Shown: in pieces, positions 20,056-28,284 of the stretch
How positions within the stretch are numbered: position 1 is the stretch's first letter
Layout of the letters: each line of letters opens with the position of its first letter
Origin: Asparagopsis taxiformis
Lineage: Eukaryota; Rhodophyta; Florideophyceae; Bonnemaisoniales; Bonnemaisoniaceae
Length of the DNA: 64,000 nucleotides
NCBI GenBank assembly: GCA_030407315.1
Contig: JALQPE010002070.1
Coordinates: forward strand, 186,001 to 250,000
Direction of reading: 5' to 3'
Notes under the pieces: generated by a model
What the model saw: only the letters and a program-made list of their open reading frames with translations
Told to the model about the DNA's origin: nothing
Database searches by the model: none
Program-made: the position numbers and the translations under genes

Positions 20056-21012
20056 ATGCGTTGCATGCATAGATTGAACATTAAAGTGTACGTGTGTTGA
20101 ATGATGACGACAACGGTATTATCGTACTGTAGGCGGTGCGGTGACGACAGTGAGTGGTGGTGGCGATTGGTTGGTCGGACGTGATATGTGACAGTTTGAG
20201 GAGGTAGTGGCAAGCAGTTTCTGGCGGGTTTGTAACGGGCATTGCGTGGTGATGATGTGGTCGAAGAAAGATTTTGTGCGCGGGTGCAGCGCTAGCTTGT
20301 CGAGATTGCGATGTGTTGCATGAATTGTGCGGCGCGGTGCGGCGCGGCGCGGCGCGGGTGGTGTAATTTTGGAATGGGCAAAAGGCGGGAATGGAGTAGT
20401 AGTAGTGAAGATGAGGTGGTATGGTATACAGCGCGTATGATGGAGTGCTGCTGCTGTGCTTTGCTGTGCGGCGGGGCAGCCTGGTGCAGCTGACTGGACG
20501 GGTCTAGTGTTTAGATTGACAGACTGTCAAGAGGGGAACGTTACGCTTGTGTCGTAATACCGATGTATGAATTGTAGCATTGCTCATGCGCGCAGCGAGC
20601 GTATAGACGTGGCCGCATTGATGCTCTCGAGATTGTCTGTGAGAAAACCAGCGTTTTTGTTGCCTGTCGGCGCACATACGATTCAACCCTAAATGCAATC
20701 AATGTAACAGCGTTCCCCGCCAAGCAATCAACGGATTGGTAAAATTGGTTTCAAAATTTGGCCATCACTCGCCCCGCGCCCCGCCGTTTATGGACCATGG
20801 ACCAGCGAGTGCAATCCCATTAAATTTCATCCAAATTTCAACCGCCCCTCCTTCCACCCCTGGTCCAATTCATTCACGTCACGCGCCACCCCGTACCACC
20901 TCTATGTCACACGCCCGTTCCCCAATCTGCCCTTTGATCACAAACTCTATACCGCCACCATCCGCCCACCCGCCCGTCCGCACACCCCCATGCACCCGCA
21001 TCCCTCACCAAC
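20056..21012. other. Intergenic with a short GC-only repeat
   Basis: The 957 bases have no supported gene. A pure-GC stretch of repeated GGCGC units lies near 20330-20357. The last ~200 bases before 21013 are C-rich on the plus strand and form the 5' flank of the next gene; long frames there are compositional artefacts. Confidence 0.5.
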
Positions 21013-23085
21013 ATGCCGCCCTCGCTCTCCGCCACCTCCGCCATAACCGCCTCAACCCGTTCCCGAACCAGCCATCGTCCCCCGCTGCACGACCACCTCG
21101 CCGCTCCCCACCAAACCCCAGTAGCTCTTCGTTTCCCAGTCACCCTCTCCCAGTTGGACGACTATGAAACTTCGACCTCACCCCCAGCCATTCTCTCCCG
21201 TCTCATCCTCGCCCCAGTCCCGGTTACGCCCTCCCCATATCCCTACCTCTCCCAATACCCGCCCGCCCAACGCGCCCTCCAGTCCTTGCTCACAATGCTG
21301 GCCCGCCATTCTCCAACAATGCGACCCATGCTATTACGCGTTGCAGTTCACGGTCACCTACCAACCGATGGCCTTCGACCTATAACCCCGCGCGAAGCCG
21401 TCGCACTTGACTTTGTTCGTGCCGTTGTGGCTACTCCACCGCGCATTCCCATCGAACTGCGCACCGCCCTGCGTGCTATGCACACCCCTGACCGCATTCA
21501 CAACATCTCCCTCGTGGCTTCCTTTGCCGCCTACTATTCCACCATTACCGCTCTTCTCGCTCTCAATGATGCCGTTTCCGATTGTCAACACGCCGCGCGC
21601 ACAATGCGCCTCTCCATAAATGGCGAAGGTGAGTTTGCATTTGCACCGCGCGACATTTCGCACGCTTCCAGTTCCACTTCTTCGCAGGCGCGCGCCAAGG
21701 TCTCCGCTCGCAAACGATTAGTGGATCGCGTCGCCCTTCCACTTCGTCTCAAAGTTGCTGTCCGTTCCATGCATCAAATAGAAAGATCAGCTTGGCTAGC
21801 ACACATTCCAACTTCCAAGCGAAGTCAAGACGACTTTATCAATGCAGCAATGGGTTTCACTCCGTTGTACTTGCACAATCATCGATTGGCTGCCGATCGA
21901 GCCGTATTCATTTACATCCTTGACCACATTCTCCTTCGCGACGGTCCGCAGCATTTGTCTGTTGCTCTGAAAAATCTGGTTTGCTATATACTGGCACGGT
22001 GTGCTGAAAATTCAGTTCTGACAGCACACTCGGCGTTCCTTGCGCACCGGTTTGGCGCTCGAGATGAGCAGCTGGCGGCGTGCATGGATGTGCGGCTGCT
22101 GCACGCGCTACGACGCTCGTATGCTGTGAGACACGCGCCCACCGAATCTTCGGTGTCGTCCACCGACTCACCACCGAGACATAGTCGTGTTCGGAAGCGA
22201 GGACGTCACGGCGCGGGCAGCTTCCCGCGCAACAAGGTTCTGGCGGACCGTAACGATCCGGTGTCCAAATCGAGAAGAGAAATGATGCGAACGTCCAGCT
22301 TTACGTCATACCGGCCTGCAGCTTGGCCCAGTGCTCAAAACGGTGATGGTGGAATGGGTGTGGACGAGGGTACTGAAAAAGTTGAGGAGGCGTATAATGA
22401 AGCAGCAGATGAGGCGCAATGCGGTGACACGACGGGATTTGATTGTGGGGGGACAACTCTGGATTCGGATGATGACTCGGATTTGGACGTTGAATCAAGT
22501 GATGGATCTGAGAGCGAAGAGGGAGACAGGATCGAAGGGAACAGTTTCAGTGTGGTGGACGAGCCGGAAGTGCCGGAAGTTCACGGATTGAATTTGATCG
22601 ACGAGGATGGATATGCGGAAGAGGGGGCGGAGGAATATGGAGAGTACGAGGAGGATGACGAGGAAGCGGATCGATCGCTGTTCTCACAACATGAAGTAGC
22701 GTTTCTGCTACTGGCTCACGAAGTGGCGCAGGCATCACGACGCAACTCTCGTATGTGCGCGAAATATGCAGAAGCGCGACCGGGCTCGCTGGTGTGCGAA
22801 AGTCACTGCGCGCTAATACGGGAATTATTTGAGGGCGAAAGTATCATCGAGATGATGAGCGTTATCGGGGCGTTCCATATGCTGCAACGCTGGACAGCGT
22901 GCTATCCATATCGTCCAGGCAGCTTGGAAGCGCCTGTGCGACGGTTTGTACAGAGTGCTATTGCGCATGATTTATGCGTGGGTTCTGTTGGACAGCGGTC
23001 TTCTTCCAAATGCTCGGACATGCTGCGAGCGCAGCAGGCTCGCTCGCTTGGTCTGCCGCGCCATTCTGTTGTCCACAAGCACTAG
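21013..23085 (+). CDS. AhpD-like-fold protein A (redox cysteines absent)
   Basis: The 690-residue, single-exon protein is not a named family that I recognise, but it shows carboxymuconolactone-decarboxylase/AhpD-type helical units. Residues ~125-185 contain ITPREAVALDFVRAVVATPP and a following helix pair. Residues ~272-357 contain GFTPLYLHNHRLA, RDGPQHLSVALKNLVCYILA, and TAHSAFLAHRFGARDEQLAA, which align with the active helix of AhpD-type proteins. At the positions of the two catalytic cysteines (seven and four before the conserved His) there are Glu and Val, so peroxidase activity is unlikely. The matching final helices (SQHEVAFLLLAHEVAQ, IIEMMSVIGAFHMLQR) come after a long, acidic, low-complexity insert at ~370-555. 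The N-terminus is Ser/Thr/Pro-rich. A paralogue lies at 32646-35048. Two AhpD-like folds in one chain recall sestrins, which is only a structural analogy here. Confidence 0.6.
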   Translation: MPPSLSATSAITASTRSRTSHRPPLHDHLAAPHQTPVALRFPVTLSQLDDYETSTSPPAILSRLILAPVPVTPSPYPYLSQYPPAQRALQSLLTMLARHSPTMRPMLLRVAVHGHLPTDGLRPITPREAVALDFVRAVVATPPRIPIELRTALRAMHTPDRIHNISLVASFAAYYSTITALLALNDAVSDCQHAARTMRLSINGEGEFAFAPRDISHASSSTSSQARAKVSARKRLVDRVALPLRLKVAVRSMHQIERSAWLAHIPTSKRSQDDFINAAMGFTPLYLHNHRLAADRAVFIYILDHILLRDGPQHLSVALKNLVCYILARCAENSVLTAHSAFLAHRFGARDEQLAACMDVRLLHALRRSYAVRHAPTESSVSSTDSPPRHSRVRKRGRHGAGSFPRNKVLADRNDPVSKSRREMMRTSSFTSYRPAAWPSAQNGDGGMGVDEGTEKVEEAYNEAADEAQCGDTTGFDCGGTTLDSDDDSDLDVESSDGSESEEGDRIEGNSFSVVDEPEVPEVHGLNLIDEDGYAEEGAEEYGEYEEDDEEADRSLFSQHEVAFLLLAHEVAQASRRNSRMCAKYAEARPGSLVCESHCALIRELFEGESIIEMMSVIGAFHMLQRWTACYPYRPGSLEAPVRRFVQSAIAHDLCVGSVGQRSSSKCSDMLRAQQARSLGLPRHSVVHKH

Positions 23086-24282
23086 GAGATGCTGTCTGTG
23101 TTGATATATGTTGTACAATAAAATATGAGATGCGGCGCGCTTGTTTGCACTTGATGGACGAGCGTATATTGCTACCTTTGGTTTAGATGCTCCTACTCAT
23201 GTCATTGCTACTCATCTAATTGGCGCGCAGCAAGTTTGCACAGCACAAGCGGCGACAGCCGTTTGATACAGCGATGACGCATCATCAAATGCATACAGAT
23301 ACGTTTACCAAGTTGAATTGTTGCGCCTCGTCTGCACGGCAGCGCTTTCCGCAGTCTGTTATTGCTGGCAGTGATGCTCAGCATGCCATTTGCGCGTCGC
23401 CGTAGCGCCGCAGTTTAGCGCGCACAGACGAGCGAGCAAGCGACGAAAATAACATTGCGCGGCGAGCTGCATGCGCAACAGACTATAATAAACGCATATG
23501 ACAACAAGGGATGGAACGATTGCAAGTGCGTGCAATGCAAAACTAGCTTTGCATGGCTTTGCATTGCATGTCGCTCATGGCCAAACGGCATTCCACCACA
23601 CAAGCGCGCAACGACGACATCGCTTTCCCACACATGAGCGGCCACCGCACCAGCCGAGCATCCGTATACAGTGCCACGTAGGCGAGCGGCCGACGCGCGC
23701 GCATGCAGCACGTGTAAAACAGTGAGTGTCCGTCGCCGATTGCGCCTGACTGTAACCAATGTGCATGCGCGATAATTCGTTGAATTGTTTCACACTGTCC
23801 GCTCTCGGCCATGCGAACATTGTAATCGGCTTTCCACGCGCACTGCAGCCGCACCGGTCCGATGGGGCACCAACGGCCCGACGCTGCTCCGGGCAACGTC
23901 GCGTTGAATTTTGATATTGTACTGTAAATCTCGTCCGCTATCGGGCCAATCATATCGCGCCCAATGGCCCCGTCGTCGTGCACTGACTTAATTCACGCAT
24001 GAGGCATTTCGCAAACAAGGCGGTATGCTGATGCAAGCCTTGTGTGTGTGCCATATCATTCGTGGCACGGTACGCGCTGTTGCTGACATTGATGATAGCG
24101 CGTGTAAAACAACCTTTTATCGATTTGCAGTCACGCCCATGCCCGTCGTTGTAATCCCGCCCCGACGGTAAGCTCGTGACCCATTTCTATTTCTAGTCGG
24201 TCCTGGTGTGCATTTCATCCTCCCATTCTGTGCACAATTCAAACTTACTGCATTTAGACAACACATTTTACTTTGCACAAAT
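23086..24282. other. Long intergenic region, no supported gene
   Basis: The 1.2 kb between protein A and the first glycosyltransferase has many short frames. The longest, minus strand 23543-23983 (first ATG at 23953, ~136 residues, Cys- and Met-rich), has no domain, leader or paralogue and competes with other frames, so it is not called. No RNA gene or ordered repeat is seen. Confidence 0.45.
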
Positions 24283-26970
24283 CTACACTCGTACAGCATC
24301 TCTTGCTATCCATTCGAAAATCGCACAATTGTACCCCTCATCCTTCTTGTCCTTGCAGCTGTGATCACCCTTGATCTCATCCGCACACGCCCAGTTATTG
24401 CTAAACGCATCGATGTATTGCGGTACCTGATAGAACAGTATCGAAAATATGTTCTCCTCCGTTCCCATCAGATCCTGTCGCAATGTCGCCGTCAACGCTA
24501 CTTCGTACATGGCCGTGATGTATTCCAATACGAATGCTGAACCACCGAATATTCCCCCTCGTCCAATCTTCACCAACTGAGCTTTCTCCGGCTCCTTCAG
24601 GTTGCAAAATCTGTTGAACATCACATACTCGAATCCGTGAATTTCCGTGGTCGGGGTATAATCATAGTGCGTCAACAAAAATTTCCCAAACATATGCGCC
24701 CGCAGAATGTGATCGTTCCTCGGCGTCATCACCTTCGGCTGCCGACAGTTGTGCTTCGAATCAACAAACACAAAATGACTCGTCCCCCAATAGTTTGTCC
24801 GTGCCGCATCTCGCATCATGTACATCTTCGACATCACAAGTGCATTGTAATCATCAAGTCCAGCTTGCGGTGAATTCTTCAGCCACGAAGCCCGACCCAG
24901 CCAGTCTGGCGATTTTCGAATTGTTTGAATACGATCGTAATTGTCCGGTCCAATCCATTTCGTTCGCAGTTCCTCTCGTGACGTATACACAAACTTCGTT
25001 GACGCCTTCACTTCTTCGCTTGCTGTCTTGAGTAATTCATCGGCGATTTCCTTCGATGTATACACAACCTTCTTGTACTCGTGTGTGAGCCAGTCGGCTG
25101 CAGCATCGAGGTACATTTTGAAATCACGGTTGAATTGATATCCATCCTTTCCGAGTTTATCGCGTCCCAGATCTAACAGACATGTGACGAGTGTGATGTT
25201 CATTTCATGTGGTTGTTTTGGAGGTGCCATCATCATTGCCTTTTCCACGACATTATTCAACGCACTTATTTCAGCAAGAAAGTTGACAAATTTTGTTGCC
25301 TTTGCAGACTTCGGCCCTGTTGCTCTCCATTCTTTGTCCGTTAGAATACGATAATCCGACTGGAACATTTCCAACTGGTTGTTCACCATTTCGCGTTGTT
25401 TGTCGAGATCAGCAGTGAACATCAGTGGGAATTGGAACTTGCGCACAAATTCTACCGGGTATCGTTCCATCATAGTCGGTGGAGGAGGACCAGACACATC
25501 GTAATGCACACCACCTAATTTCTTGAATGCCGTTTCATTCTGCAGATACATGTTGCGAATTTCTTCGAAATCCACAGTGAGACGATAGCGCGCATACCAC
25601 TCGGTATTGAAATATTGCTGTTCGCTCTCTGCATGCCTGAATAGACCAGTGCCCACAGCAACAGTGAAATTCTTGTCCGTCCATGCGTACGAGCGCCAAT
25701 TGGTGTAGTATTCGAAATCAAGGAAGGGAGATGTGGTTCCATATTTTTCCTTTTCCAATGCATATTGTTTCTTGAATTCGTTACCGACCTCCTCGATGAA
25801 CCACTTTTTCTTGAATACGCATGGATTGTTGGTCCATTGACAAAACTCTGATGACGCACAATATATATTCCTCTCAACCACATCGCTATTCTGTTTGTTG
25901 CCACAGTAACGCATTTTCCCTTGTCCAGGATATTCGACAGTTGGGTCCTCCTGCCAATGATGTGTGTAACACAAGAGGTTTTTCTGCATGCGTAGAATAG
26001 ACTCCTCTCGGCCTTGATGCATTACCAATGCATGAAGGGGGACACCGGGGTTATGACGATGTCTGTGACGAACAACGTTTGCCATACCAGTGCCAACAAG
26101 CACTTTAGAGTCTGTAAGGCGCGATGACATTGTAGATCGATCTTCGATGAGCTCCCAATCCTTCTCAAGCAGAAGAACATAATCATAACGGGTGAGCTCT
26201 ATCATGCGAGTAATCGCTAATCCTAGAGGTAAATTTTCCTCAGACAGTTGAATGCGTCGCTTCTCAGCCGGGATACGCTGCTCGTATTCCGGAATATGCG
26301 CATGAAAATCATCCTCACTCTTAACACCATTGAGGAAGAACAAGATCTCGTCTGCATAATCAATGAGTCCATTGTCAATCCATGATTTCAACGCCGACTT
26401 CATTGACTCGTGTTCATTGTGATAGAGTACAATAATGGACAATTTTTCATGTCTAAATTGCCTCCGCAACTGACTCATTTTGGTCACATCCTCCTCCTTG
26501 TTCACAAGAACGGCTTTCTTCTCAGAAGCAGAAGCCAGTAGTTTCACTGTATTGAGCGCGGGTGGAAGACCTGCGCGTGCCAACCTGCGCTCGGCCGCTA
26601 AACGCGCAAGCTGCGCTCGACTAGCTGGTGAATTTGGGACGCGCAGGTCTGCCGGGAGGCTATCTTTGATGCGCGGGAGCGACGCGTGGGACTCGCCGGC
26701 GGACGCGAAGAGAAACAGAGTAAGCAGAGCGGGTATAAGCAAGAAGGAGGCGAGCAATGCGTAGAAATGGGACGGTTTGGATCGATGTAGCCGGACTACA
26801 GACAGGAGGATATGGATTAAACGACGCGCACGTAATGCTTGCAAGCGTGATAATATGCGGTTGGTGCGGGTTTTGGACGAGAGCGTCGAGTCTCGCATGT
26901 GACGCGTTTTGGTTGCGCTGTTGGACAGTGTGGGAGCAGTCGATGCTCTGCTCTTTGAGGGAGAAGTCAT
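24283..26970 (-). CDS. Two-domain Golgi-type glycosyltransferase-like protein, copy 1
   Basis: The 895-residue protein is a type II membrane protein: basic cytosolic N-terminus, one span at ~69-89 (ALLASFLLIPALLTLFLFAS), then a lumenal part. Residues ~165-330 form a GT-A/GT2-like fold: KLSIIVLYHNEHESMKSAL, YADEILFFLNGV, and YDYVLLLEKDWELIED, where the usual D-x-D is replaced by EKDWE. The C-terminal ~290 residues look like the HtrL/YibB-type family: NITLVTCLLDLGRDK, KKVVYTSKEIADEL, YNALVMSKMYMMRDAA, and RGGIFGGSAFVLEYI followed by GTEENIF. It is paired with a second copy 4 kb downstream, which shares long near-identical tracts. Donor and acceptor sugars are unknown; wall polysaccharide or glycoprotein synthesis is an inference. 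A single exon with ATG start. Confidence 0.72.
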   Translation of the reverse strand: MTSPSKSRASTAPTLSNSATKTRHMRDSTLSSKTRTNRILSRLQALRARRLIHILLSVVRLHRSKPSHFYALLASFLLIPALLTLFLFASAGESHASLPRIKDSLPADLRVPNSPASRAQLARLAAERRLARAGLPPALNTVKLLASASEKKAVLVNKEEDVTKMSQLRRQFRHEKLSIIVLYHNEHESMKSALKSWIDNGLIDYADEILFFLNGVKSEDDFHAHIPEYEQRIPAEKRRIQLSEENLPLGLAITRMIELTRYDYVLLLEKDWELIEDRSTMSSRLTDSKVLVGTGMANVVRHRHRHNPGVPLHALVMHQGREESILRMQKNLLCYTHHWQEDPTVEYPGQGKMRYCGNKQNSDVVERNIYCASSEFCQWTNNPCVFKKKWFIEEVGNEFKKQYALEKEKYGTTSPFLDFEYYTNWRSYAWTDKNFTVAVGTGLFRHAESEQQYFNTEWYARYRLTVDFEEIRNMYLQNETAFKKLGGVHYDVSGPPPPTMMERYPVEFVRKFQFPLMFTADLDKQREMVNNQLEMFQSDYRILTDKEWRATGPKSAKATKFVNFLAEISALNNVVEKAMMMAPPKQPHEMNITLVTCLLDLGRDKLGKDGYQFNRDFKMYLDAAADWLTHEYKKVVYTSKEIADELLKTASEEVKASTKFVYTSREELRTKWIGPDNYDRIQTIRKSPDWLGRASWLKNSPQAGLDDYNALVMSKMYMMRDAARTNYWGTSHFVFVDSKHNCRQPKVMTPRNDHILRAHMFGKFLLTHYDYTPTTEIHGFEYVMFNRFCNLKEPEKAQLVKIGRGGIFGGSAFVLEYITAMYEVALTATLRQDLMGTEENIFSILFYQVPQYIDAFSNNWACADEIKGDHSCKDKKDEGYNCAIFEWIARDAVRV
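24668..25236. repeat. Near-identical tract shared with 28670-29238
   Basis: By direct reading, this ~570-bp stretch of glycosyltransferase copy 1 matches copy 2 at an offset of 4002 bases with only two differing bases noticed (24805 and 24847). Immediately outside it the two genes diverge strongly, also at protein level. The pattern fits recent gene conversion rather than uniform duplication age. Confidence 0.85.
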
Positions 26971-27711
26971 GGTGGACTGATGCGCCGGTCTTTCAGCAGA
27001 GCGGGCAGGAATTGGTACGATAACGATCGTTGAGGTGATTCAGGACATGACGGAAAAGCGGAATTTGCAGCTGGGTAGATATCAAATGACAAACTAGAAA
27101 AGATATCCTTTCAGACGGCCATTGAGATTATCCAAATTCATAGCACACGTTCCAATGTGTAAGCTTAAACTGCTTTTTCACTTGTTTTTCCGCCGCTGAG
27201 AACAGACGTCATCATAGCTTATGATAGGCGTGCAGGTGACGCAATTCAATCAACATACTTGAGGTGAGGAAGATGACATCTGTGGTGAGGTGTATATTAC
27301 TTTCGAATTAACTAATTAATGTCGTCGCGTTCGCAATGGGCGCTATATCAGCAAACATACAAACATTCCCTTGCTAAAACGACCATATACTGTGATATCA
27401 CGCCACATTCTCCCTAACTTTGCTCTACACCGCGGCAAGAAAATTTGGGTGCAGCCTACGACCTCTGACAAATGTCCCGGACGTAGAAAAATAGATCTGT
27501 AGCAGATGACCCAGAACAACTCGCTTGAATTCCAACTGCTAGATGAAACGCCGGAGCTGCAAACATACTGTATTTGAAATCTATAGCACTTCAGCCCCCA
27601 TTATGCTTTAGGCTTTCCATTGGATGGTATACAGAGTCATACTCTATTCAGCTATCCATCACGCCGTTGTAGAGTACAAAAAGAGAATTACCAACCAACA
27701 TTAGTACAGCA
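26971..27711. other. Intergenic, 5' flank of glycosyltransferase copy 1
   Basis: The 741 bases separate copy 1 from the small spliced gene, both minus strand. The stretch is AT-richer than the surrounding genes. No open frame of note, RNA gene or repeat is seen. Confidence 0.5.
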
Positions 27712-28246
27712 CTATGCTAGAGTCCAATTCTGTCCAAGCGGCACCGGTGCTTCAATCATCACTCGCTCCGTACTGTATTCTTCCAGGCTTCGAGACAAAA
27801 AATTTGACCGCCCAAGCCCAGAAACACTCTGTAGAATCTCACCGGATGATTCGCCCAAAAACATGTGAAAATCATACAAATCCTGCCAAGACGCAGCCAA
27901 CTGTGCTGATCTCCGGTCCAGAGCGCCACTGCAATTGACATGTGTGCCAATCGTGGCCCATATCCAGCGACCAAACTTGTCCTCATTAATCACTATGGAT
28001 ATATCTATACTGTCTTTACAACGGTAATAAGCTCGGTTCTGCTACATCCGACTCGTCCGCCAACCCTACCGCCCGGCCATCTTCAACCTTCACAATGTCC
28101 CCATCTCATCCTTACATCCGGCATGTGTGAATATGCCTCTTGACGCGATGAGCAGTATACATCGCCGCCTTCGATTCGATTTGTGGAAGCAACCACTTGG
28201 GGTTTAACAACAGATCATGTAACGATTCTTCCCATTCAATGACCAT
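27712..28246 (-). CDS. Small spliced orphan gene between the glycosyltransferases
   Basis: Two exons are inferred on the minus strand, 28246-28116 and 28009-27712, separated by a 106-nt intron with donor GTAAGG and acceptor AAAGACAG. Splicing gives a 142-residue frame beginning MVIEWEESLHDLLLNPKWLL, containing an aromatic-rich middle (FGRWIWATIGTHVNC) and ending GQNWTLA. I do not recognise it. It has no leader, membrane span or low-complexity region, and looks like a compact globular protein. The intron length and phase-2 junction match the other introns of the window, and the frame fills a gap of 38 bases from the stop of copy 2 upstream. Without the intron the downstream frame is closed by stops. 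Alternative: pseudogene remnant or chance frame. Confidence 0.45.
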
Positions 28247-28284
28247 GCTACAATCGCTGCTGCTCCTACCAAGATATTCACAAG

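Noticed and set aside
20330..20357. GGCGC-type repeat as a regulatory or structural element
   Set aside because: Short, pure-GC run without partner or context; kept only as a note in the intergenic entry.
20736..21167. Pro/Ser-rich plus-strand ORF overlapping the start of protein A
   Set aside because: Product of C-rich sequence; it is out of frame with the conserved protein A.
23543..23983. Minus-strand ORF of ~146 codons, Cys/Met-rich
   Set aside because: Starts at GTG, no domain or leader, competes with frames on the other strand in a long gap; chance cannot be excluded.
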